Assembly (NCBI RefSeq): GCF_963855985.1
Contig: NC_087117.1
Location: 6,893,001 to 6,957,000, forward strand
Direction of reading: 5' to 3'
Length of the DNA stretch: 64,000 nt
Source of the DNA: Ostrinia nubilalis
Taxonomy: Eukaryota > Arthropoda > Insecta > Lepidoptera > Crambidae
The translations under genes were made by a program, and so were the position numbers. This document shows, one piece after another, positions 47,237-58,469 of this stretch. Each line of letters starts with the position of its first letter. Positions within the stretch are counted from its first letter, which is position 1. Under the pieces are notes generated by a model. The model saw nothing but the letters and a program-made list of their open reading frames with translations, was not told the origin of the DNA and did no database searches.

Positions 47237-50200
47237 ATGGTAATTAAATTTGAAAATATGTAATGAATCTCATAACTAAAAGTAATTTGAACGTAATTGT
47301 ATGATTTTTGCGGGCTTAAATTACACACCAGTGCGAATATTTATTGTGAAAATAGTGTATTTCTTAGTGAAAAAGTGATAAGAAATGACAGGTTCTAAGA
47401 TTCTAGAAAATGATTATTTTTAGCTATTTACAGTGTTAATATTGTACTATGTTTGTGATTATGGGTAAAGATGACACAAACTATCTTACTTTGATATAAT
47501 ATTTCATTTTTTAAACATTCTAATATTAAAAAATCTTTGTTTTTCCGCTAGCCGACTGTCATTTTTGTAACCTCCCTATTCTGCGACCAACTGCTCACAT
47601 GATTTGCAAAACTTCACATAAAAATCCATTACGTGATGTATTCAACTTAATAATTTAATTACTCGCACCATTAAATATCTTCTGAAGTGATTTTCTTAGA
47701 TAATCTTAAGTTTAAACCAATTTTTATTGACAATGGAACTTGTTGATTACTCATAGATTTCTATCCATAGTAACATGAAATTATGCTTTTCCTTTTATTT
47801 TAAGACGAGTATATTACCAATTTATTTGAAGACTGCAATATGAGTTGATAAAGAATCAAATGTTTACAAATGTTAGTTAATAATTGCTCTTGTTTTAGCT
47901 TGAATTAAATGTCCCTATAGTTGTTATGTTAGGTTCTGGTATTCACTGGTTATCTGGAGAAAATAATGTATTTTTAAAAACATTTGGGTAATAAAATTGA
48001 CCTTTACAACTCACAACTTCTCCAAAGTAAATTCACACACATTTTACATAAACAACATTCTACGATTCAATGATTATAAAACACGGATCCAATTTCTGAA
48101 TCCCTCTTGAGGACACCTAACATTTATGAGATCAAACATCCCAGTCAACAACGCACTTCATCGTTACTACACAACTAACGTTTGCTGCACGTTATCGTTC
48201 ACAGCAACCACAAATCCTAGTACTGAAGGAGGGGACGGACCAGTCCCAGGGCAAGCCGCAGCTGATATCCAACATCAATGCGTGCCAGCTGGTTGTGGAT
48301 GCGGTGAGTTAAACGTGCCTTTATGTTGCTGTTAGATGAAATCTGTTGCTGTTCGTAACATTCTGCTGTTAGAATTAAAAGATTCATTACTTTTGTTCCC
48401 ATTTAATGTCATAAATGTAACTGATACCTAAACTGATAAAAGGGTGTTTCTCCTTTGTCTACAGACACTAACTAAAACTGTTCAACTCTTGAAAATTTCA
48501 TTAAAATAATTTAAACAAAAAAATTTTAACAGTGTTATTGTAGTAGTACTCCACTCTATCTTTTAATTTTCTACCGAACCTAAGGTAAACTACTTTTATT
48601 TTCTGTAACACCTGGTATATTATATTAAGGCTTGGTATTTCTGCTAAAGTAGGTATTTCGCGCTGTCAAAATCTGCGCGCGCAATACTTCGCCGAAGACA
48701 GCGCGCCAAAGAGCTCTCGCGGCTACACAGTATAGAAATACGCAGTTGGTTAGGTTAGGTTGACTTCCTTCCGTTCAAGCGTCACACTCACAGCACTTTC
48801 TAATACAAATCATATCCAAGTGATACAAATTAAAACAACTTTCAAAATTTTTGGGAATATATTTTAGAATCGAATAAATATAGAATATAACTGCCAAAGT
48901 AAACACGGTTTAAAGAGGCGTGGCGTCACCCGACCTTCCGGAAGTTCCGCGCCGGCTAAAAGAATTTCAAGATTACGTCACCCGACCTATCGGTAGATCC
49001 TCGGGAGCTTGAGCGATTGGAAAAACATTTTATGATCAGTTACTCGTAGTAGCGATTATTTAGAGCTTGGATAATAAATTATAGTTGTTGCAATTCACAA
49101 AACTTTGCATGTACCTAGTTAATTACATTAATCAGTACACGCATCAATTTTGTTCAGTCTTTTTGTTTATTAATAAATAAAAATATCATACTAAAATTGC
49201 ATACATATTTGTTTGTATTGTTCTGGGTGTTTTCTTTCCATAATTTATGTATAACGTATGTACGGGGCTCTGTATCGAAAATCACTATGAGCAATGAGCA
49301 TCACACACGGTTACCTGGAGTGCATTACCGCAGCAAAATTTTTATAAATGTTGTGCTTTAGAGAGTCGAGAGTATAGCAGATAATTAGTCCATCGTGAGC
49401 AGAAATTTGTCCACTAATAGCAAAATTCGTTCAAATTATAGTTTTAAAGTTATTAGGAAAAGTCAGATTTTGCTGGGGTAACGTTTCAAACATTACCCTG
49501 GCTAATTTTTTTTTTTGAAAGTCGTTCTATCCCGGAACCAAATACATGGATAGATAGCTCTTATTGCGTAGTAATTTGTCCACGAATAGCAAAATTTGTT
49601 CGTGTTCCGGTTCTCAAGTTATTTAGAATTTTACTGGGGTAATGTTTTGTGATGTCCCAGATCTCGTAAATGGCTCAACGCAGAAGTTTGAAAAAAATAC
49701 CAATGATAGACCTTGATATGTCCAAATTAGTTCAAATAAAAAGGTGTAGCATTACCCTTGGTACACCTTTATAACCACAGTATGTTTTTGGCTAAAAGAT
49801 TCTTCTATCTTGCAGTTAAGACTTTTATTACAGACCTCAGACAGTATTTTTGGAAAACTTTTACGCATGGTGGAGGAAGGGACGCTCTAGAGCAGTGGTT
49901 CTTAACCGGTGGTCCGCGGAACACTGGTGGACCCTGGAGGCATTCCAAGTGGTCCACGATGTGCACTTGCACACCTTGGTCAAAACCACTTTTAACTGAT
50001 TTTTGCAGTCAAACTGGTTTTGACCGATTATGAGGTAGTCCCTGACAAGACAGAAAATTGGTAAAATGGTCCCTCATGACTTAAAGGTTAAGAACCACTG
50101 CTCTAGAGACACAAAACTACAAGGATACACATGAACTCCAGTTTTAAATCCGTTGATATCTGCTGCATCTGCCATGTTTTTGGCTATAAGATTCTTCTAT

Positions 50201-53200
50201 ATTACGGCTTAGACCTTTAGCTACAGACCTTAGACAGTATTTTTGTGAAAATTCTTACGCATGGTGGAGGAAGGGACGCTCTAGACACTCAAGTCTACAA
50301 GGAGTCTCATGAACTGCAGTTTTAAATCCGTTGACATCTGCTGCATCTGCCATCTTTTTGGCTAGAAGATTCTTCTATCTTGCAGCTTTGACCTTTAGCT
50401 ACAGACCTTAGACAATATTTTTGAAACATTCTTACGCATGGTGGAGGAAGGGACGCTCTAGAGACTCAAGTCTACAAGGAGTCATATGAACTCCAGTTTT
50501 AAATCCGTTGACATCTGCTGCATCTGCCATCTTTTTTTGGCTAGAAGATTCTTCTATCTTACAGCTTCGACCTTTAGCTACAGACCTTAGACAGTATTTT
50601 TTATTATTTATTTGTGTCAGTGTGCTCTTCTAAAGAGTGTAAGACGATTGTATGTAGGTACTATTAAAATGTAATTTTAACTCATTGGTTTTGTCTCATA
50701 TTTAAGGAATGTACTATGTATCATGAGTAGAGTCTTCGTCTAAAAGGATGCGAACGATTTAAATTTCAATAGGTAGACAAAATTGATAATTCTTAATTAT
50801 CAAAAATTTAAGCTTTCTCCAGTAACACTGATATTATTATACTGTGACTCATCAAAGTCATCATTGTCAAAAATATTGACAAATCGCGAACTGTCACGGC
50901 CAAAAAACTGACACGCGTCCGTCCTCCGTAAGCGCCACCGCGCGACTGATTGAGATTGTCCAAGCCGTCATGGACGATTTTTTCCACATTTTTTAACATA
51001 GTAACTAAATAAGACGCAATATAAAAATTTCATCCGTTAAAAGCCCTCAAGTTATTTCTGAACTTTAGTTTAGTAAAAGATTTAAAATCTCAAATCGCTT
51101 ATTTTAAAAATAAAACCATAAATAGAAAACGAATAGAGGTAACTTTGGGAATTTATTCTATCGAGTCAACTTCATCAAATCGTGTTTCCATCCGTTAATA
51201 GCCCTAGAAAATATCCTCAACTATGCCCAATAAAAATCTTAGCCTTTAATTTTACTGTTTAGTACCTCAAAAATGAAAAATGAAAACCTCATTTTCGCCA
51301 TTTTCTCTGCTACCCGGCCTTAATATTACTGTATTTGTTTTCCAGGTCCGAACGACCCTGGGCCCTCGTGGCATGGACAAACTGATTGTCGACCACTCCG
51401 GCAAGTCAGTTATATCCAACGATGGTGCTACTATCATGAAGGTATGTTTGATATGAGTATTAGATTAAGAACTCTCAGATTCAGTCAGCAGTTACTTTCT
51501 ATATTATAACAATGATAGATATGTTTGAACTGAAAAACCACCTTTTTTGATCCTAAAGATTCAACTCGTTCGATGCGTTTCGACGTCGACGATAGAGTAG
51601 ACAAAAATAACATTTGTCTCTGTTAGAGTAATCACATCCTTTAGTGTTTGATTCTGTAGCTTCAATATGTTTATGAATTTTGAAAAATAAAACTAATTTT
51701 ATTTAAAGGAGCTACTTTAGAGTAGTTTAATGCCCAAAAAAACATTGACGGATGGAGACATGCGACGTTGTTCGACGACGATGACTACCGAATTACCTGT
51801 GATACTAGACAAAAGAAATATGGACACTGCATGATTTTCTCATTAACAATTTTATGAACAAGTTTGTATTTTTTTTACAGTTGCTGGACATCGTACATCC
51901 TGCCGCGAAAACGCTGGTTGACATCGCCAAATCACAGGATGCCGAGGTAATTAATTGATTCTTTTAAAGGACAGATAAAAACCTATATAGTACAACCTAT
52001 CATGGATGTACTTAAACTTTAGAAATATTATTGTCTTGTAACTATCTGTTCATTTAATTGTTACTATTGGGCACTCGTTGTCTTTTTTCTTAGTTACTAT
52101 TTTTGTTTAGAAGTGATATTTGTAATGACTGTTTTTGTGCCAAATAAAAAGAAAAAAAAACAAAAAAAAAACTGCTGTACCTTATGTTCGTTCGTTTCAG
52201 CCGAATGACGTCCACTGCTGGACAAAGGCCTCCCCCAAGGATTTCCATAACGTCCGGTCTTGCGTCGTCGATCGTCGGTCCACCTAGTGGGAGGCCCACA
52301 CTACGTGCGTGCGATAGAGCGTGCTATGCTCGGAGTTCCCTTGCGTGAACGAATCAGAAATGAGGAGATCCGCAGGAGAACCAAAGTGACCGATATAGCC
52401 CGCAGAATCGCTAAAATCAAGTTGCTGTGGGCGGGGCACATAGCTCGCAGAGTATCTTGTGTAAAGCCCGGTCTGTGAGCACGTAGAATTTTGTCCAATG
52501 ACCCCAAGCTACCCATCCTTATCGCTCGCCCGTAATTATATTGCTGTCGCGACTGTGCGACGGGCGCCCGCAGTGAGTGTGCGAGCGCGATAGCAACATT
52601 ACGCGCGAGCGATAAGGATGGGTAGCTTGGGGTCATTGGACAAAATTCTACGTGCTCGCGGACCAGACTATAGTCATAAGAACAGCTGTACACAAAAATG
52701 TATACATTTTCAATGATTATAAAACACGGATCCAATTTCCGAATTGCCATTGCGGACACACGATTGTATGAGATTATTCTTTCATAAAAACTTGCCTCAG
52801 CAATATGTACTTTATGAATAAACACACAAAATTCATTTCAGGTCGGAGACGGAACCACATCTGTGGTAATTTTGGCTGGAGAACTGCTGAAGAGAGTGAA
52901 GCCTTTCATTGAAGAAGGTATTTACTTTTTATTTTTTTATTTGGACAACCAATAAGACACGCATTCATGGCATGGAAATGAATTTTTATAACTAAAAAGA
53001 ATAAGAAATAAGTAAGTGTTGTCTATAGGCGGCTGCCACAGCATGCAATTTTTATATAATTTATTTATATTCGTAAAAAGAAGTAGGGTAAACCGACAGT
53101 CATTGGACAAAACAACCCTTGAATTTTCTTAAAATGAATATTCCTTCAAATACAATGAAGATTCCTTCAAAAAAACGCCCTTTTATCTCCATCAGTCGGA

Positions 53201-56200
53201 ATCTCTCAGTTGTTGAAATAGAAATGCTATTTATAATTCAGTAAATAACTGTCCAATAACTTTCTTAAGTGTCCAATGACTGGCAGTTTACCCTAGTAGA
53301 TTAGTAGAATTAAGTCCCATTTATTATTTGCTATATCAAGCTCTTTGAATAAACTCATAAACTATACATAGTCAAAGTCATAAACGTTTATTGCATCTGG
53401 GTACCTACATTTGGATCTTAAATAATAATACAAAGTCCTTGAAACATGGCTCTGTAAGGGCATTGGATGTCCACAACTATGCTATAATTACATACTGTGC
53501 ATCGTGTTATCAAAAAATCCACCGCGATGCAGAGTACATTCAGCGCCATCTGTTACCATTTCAACGAACTTTCCATCACTTTGTTTCCCAGGCGTACACC
53601 CACGCATAGTAGTGCGTGCGATGCGCACAGCGGCGCGCCTCTCCGTGGCTCGCGTGGGCGAATTGGCTGTGAAGATTGATAACAAGAGCCCTCATGAGCA
53701 GAGGTATGTATAGAAGACTTTGTATTGTTAATTGTGATAAATATAAAACGTTAAAATAGCGGTATCGTTATAGCCAATGAGCTGCTGTCATAGTGACATT
53801 GACGTTATGTCAATGTCACGCGAGAAAGAATCAAACGTCAGAATAGAGGGACGCGCGGAGATGACTCCGCGCGCTTTTGTGCTAAGTGATGAATTGTGTT
53901 TAAATTAAGGCAATATACTGTGAAAGTTAAGTATCCAGTGTTTTATTTATGAGAATAGATCTACCGGCCTCTAATAGTATTTTATATACAAAACTAGCGG
54001 CCGCCCGCGACTTTCGTACGCGTGCATCCCGTTTTACTCCTTTAGGGGTGGAGTTTCGTAAAATCCTTTCTTAGCGGATGCCTACATCATACCATCTACC
54101 TGCATGCCAAATTTCAGCCCGATCCGTCCAGTGGTTTGGGCTGTGCGTTGATAGATCACTATGTCAGTCAGTCAGTCGCCTTTGAGTTACATTTATATTT
54201 AGATTCTTTATTTCTACCCGCATATGACAGCACTCTGACATATGTCATTTTTTGACAGGGAACTCCTACGCAAGTGCGCGATGACAGCGATGTCATCCAA
54301 ACTGATTCATCAACAGAAGGGACACTTCTCTCAAATGGTGGTAGACGCTGTGTTGTCTCTGGACGCGCCTTTGCTGCCTTTGGACATGATCGGTGAGTCT
54401 TGTTGTCTATGGTTTTAGCTTTTGCTAGTGACAAAAGTGTGTGACAGTTTTAATTTCTAAATCGTTTCACGGAAAAACGCTGAAGGGAATCGATTTCAAC
54501 TTTTGGCCAATGATTATAAACAAACGGATCCAATTTCTGAATATCTGTGTGGATCTATGATAGTAGATATGAGGCCAAATATTAAAATTAATTAAATCCT
54601 AGCGCTAAAGGCTCAAAAGATAAAAAAGATAAAAGATCAGATAAGATAAAAGATCATTTATTCACCGAGACAAGGTAATACAACAAGGTAGATGTTACAA
54701 TAGTTATTATACAGTTCAGCTTATCTCACCAGCAAGCTAGTGTGTGATTATTACATTTTTTTTTATTGACCCATGCATAGTTAAAATAAAAAAAATAATC
54801 AGAACTTTCCAACTACAAACAAAGAACAGATAAATTATTTGAATTACAATATGTCAATAAAGATAATGTCAGTAAATATACGTCAGTTATTCGAATACAG
54901 TCAAGATTGATTTTAATTAATGTCAGATTCATATTAGTACCAACAGAATACATACGATAAACAATAGAATTTATATGTCAGATAATCTTTTACCGAGTAA
55001 AAACATTTGTCAATTAATAAATTAAAAGATAAGAAAACATGTGAAGAACACCTATAAAGAACTCTGAGTTTTTTAAGGCTCCCACGGAGACATTCCGTTT
55101 TTTGCAGGATTCTGTTTAGTATTAACAGACACGGAACACCCTTATCGCATAAAACCGTACCTGCCAGTTAGCTGGATCCAGTATTACTGGATAGCTATGG
55201 GAAAGCGCGCTTATTCGAAGTTGAATAAACATAAATAATTTCTGATTTTCAACAAAAAAATACTTATCTTCCAAATATTTTACCACAATCATTTATATCC
55301 CTTCCAGCCTAGCTCGCACTTATTACGGGCCTTGTAAGTTATAAATTACTTTATTGGATTGAAAAAGAGGCTGACAAAGGTGACCGAGTTTCTTCCGCCA
55401 CTTCTTGTCAGCACCAGTCCATATGTTGTCCTGAAGTGGTGGTAGAGCAAGCTTTATTTGGAACCTGTATAAGTTCTCTGGAAAGAGCCTGTGTACTGAA
55501 TAAACTATTTGAATTTGAAGTACAAGCTATGTATAGTTTAGGACTAGAAGGCGCAGTGTAAAATGTCCAAGGATATTTATATTGAAGAACTTATAGGGCC
55601 CTATCACTGATTTATTTATTTTTTGACATGCCAAATCTTACGCCCGTATTCACAAACAATGCTTGCTTGAGTGAAGCAGCAAATCTAACGCACAGCGTTG
55701 AATATAGCTCGGTGATTGGTTCGTGTGTCACAGGGGTGCTGCGTCCACTCGTACTGTGAGACCTCATAGTAATGTTTGTGAATACGGGCGTTAGTCGAAA
55801 TTGAATAGCTACATATAATTTTTTTTTGTTATATTTGTCATAAAATGCTTATTTCTTCCAAATATTTTACCACAATCATTTATATACTCCCCCAGGAATC
55901 AAGAAAGTCTCCGGCGGTGCTTTAGAAGACTCGTTCCTTGTCGCCGGAGTGGCGTTCAAGAAGACATTCTCCTACGCCGGCTTCGAGATGCAGCCGAAGT
56001 CCTACAACGACTGCAAGATCGCTCTGCTGAATATTGAGCTGGAGTTGAAGGCGGAGAGAGATAATGCTGAGGTTAGTACTGTTAAAACCATAGAGATACC
56101 AACTAATGAGCTGAGTTCAAACCTCAGTCTCGCATTAGTAATTCACGCACACAAAGTAATCAAAATATGTGCTCATTATCCACTGCGGTATTTAATTAGT

Positions 56201-58430
56201 ACTCAATGTTCGAATAATCTTTAGTACTACGCAAGTAATGTAAACTGTTTATATTATGACGTCGCTGCTGTCATCATTGTCTTCACGAGAAATGTGTTCT
56301 GTTTTTGGGCATATTGCTGCGACACCGGCAACGCCCCTGTTCACATCTCCCTTAGTTTCTGTGATCTGTGGTTAAAAAAACCATAAAGTTAATATTCCTT
56401 CGTAATAAAACTCAAAGTTCGCTCAGTGCGCATTACATCCGTGGTTGACTGGCGTGTGGCGACTCGTTATGCTTTGGCTCGAAGTTTTTTGTTGTGTACC
56501 GTCACATTATTTTTATTTTTGTTTGAATAGTTACCTTGATTTTGTTTGTAATTCGTTGTACACTCATTATGTTTAAATAATTTAAATTGAAATGTTTCTC
56601 AGGAAGTGAATTATTGTTAATTCTTATGAGAAATAAAGTTCTTAAACCGTTAAAACTCATAAAAAAGACTCATAGAAGTTTATTTTTGTAAGTAGACTTT
56701 TAAAAATAACTTTTAAACGTCCCAGTGTTAACCCTACCACTGCTTCGGGACAATAAATGGGCCAGTGCTGAGAAGAAGCAGCGCAACCTTTGTCAGCCTA
56801 AATAATAAATTACTGATATGGCCAATGATTAAAAACTACGGATCCAATTTCTGAATGAGATGTGTGGATCAATGATAGTAGATATGAGGCCATTTTCTGA
56901 TTACTTGAAACTCGGTAACGGCTAGATCAATTCGGTTTCTTCTTCCATCATAAAAGAAAAAAAAATGTGTGGAAAAAAGAAGTAAAAAAGCACTTTTTTC
57001 CCATACAAACCAATTGTTAAACATTTGTTGATAAAACCAAGTTTTTCCGGGCTATTTTCCGAATCTATACTATCTATACTAATATTATAAATGCGAAAGT
57101 GACTCTGTCTGTCTTATTTTCACGCCTAAACCACTGAACCGATTTTGATGAAATTTGGCATAGAGATAGTTTTGAGTCCGGGAAAAGGACATAGGATAGT
57201 TTTTATCCCGGTTTTTGAAACAGGGACGCGCGCGATAATGTTTTTCTGTGGCAGACAAAATTCAACGCGGGGGATGCCGCGGGCGGAAAGCTAGTAATAA
57301 ATAATGCTTTTACCAATTATTTTCTTTTCATATTATCCACAGGTGCGCGTAGACAACGTGAAAGAATACCAGAAAGTAGTGGATGCTGAATGGCAGATTC
57401 TCTACGAAAAGTTGGAAGCCCTACACAAGAGCGGCGCTAACGTGGTGCTCAGCAAGCTGCCTATTGGCGACGTGGCCACACAGTACTTTGCTGACCGGTG
57501 AGTTATTTTGCTGACCGATAAGTTATTTAGCTGACCAGTGAGTTACTTAGCTGACCAGTGAGTTATTTTGCTGACTATTGCGTTATTTAGCTGACCAGTG
57601 AGTTATGGGTGTAGTGTGTTGTGGACGCTGAGTGGCATATCCAGAAGTTGGAAGCTTTGCACAAGAGCGGCGCTAACGTGGTGCTCAGCAAACTGCCTAT
57701 CGGCGACGTGGTCACGCAGTACTTTGCTGACCGGTGAGTTATTTAGCTGACCGGAGTTATTTTGCTGACCAATGAGTTATTTAGCTGACCAATGAATGAG
57801 TTATTTTGCGGACCAATGAGTTATTTAGCTGACTAGTCAGTTATGGTAGTTATGTAGTGTGTTGTGGACGCTAATTGGCAGATCCTTTACGAGAAGTTAG
57901 TTTGACTACGAAGGTATTTCTAGTGTTTTCCAGTTTGGCCAAAGATTAAAAACAACGGATCCAATTTCTGAATGAGATGTGTGGATCAATGATAGTAGAT
58001 ATGAGGCCAATTTTACTATACTGGTTGTGTTTTTAGCCTCTGTATGCGCTGACCTTTGACAATGATTTTACAACCAAAAACTTCAAATCTGTAAGGTACT
58101 ACGGACCACAGTTCCAGTTACCCATTTCCGGTCATGTTTTATTTTATTTTATTTTTATTGTTGTCTCGTTCTATCGCAAAGAATCATCATTTGATGAGAG
58201 CGAGAGAAAAAACTGAAAGGCGTAGCTGGAACTGTGGTCCACTGTACACACGGCCACACTGTTAACTATCCATTTCCGTTTATGCTCTCGCTCTCATCAA
58301 ATGATGATTCTTTGCGATAGAACGAGACGACATGACAGGCAATGGATAGTTAACACTGTTGCCGATGGTACATTATTATTCGTCACCTGAAAATCATTTG
58401 TTAATCCGCGCATGACCTTTAATGTCCTGC

Positions 58431-58469
<39 letters not shown>

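Noticed and set aside
48920..48960. Heat-shock element in CCT7 intron 2 (TTCCGGAAGTTCC)
   Set aside because: The third unit is out of the 5-bp register, so it is not a proper three-unit HSE. One chance TTCnnGAA is not enough.
52301..52825. 174-aa minus-strand open frame
   Set aside because: It runs through the palindromic MITE and a retrotransposon fragment. The same text appears at the other MITE copies.
57489..57845. CRISPR-like regularly spaced repeats
   Set aside because: The repeats are contiguous, without unique spacers, and derive from the CCT7 exon 8 junction in a eukaryotic genome.
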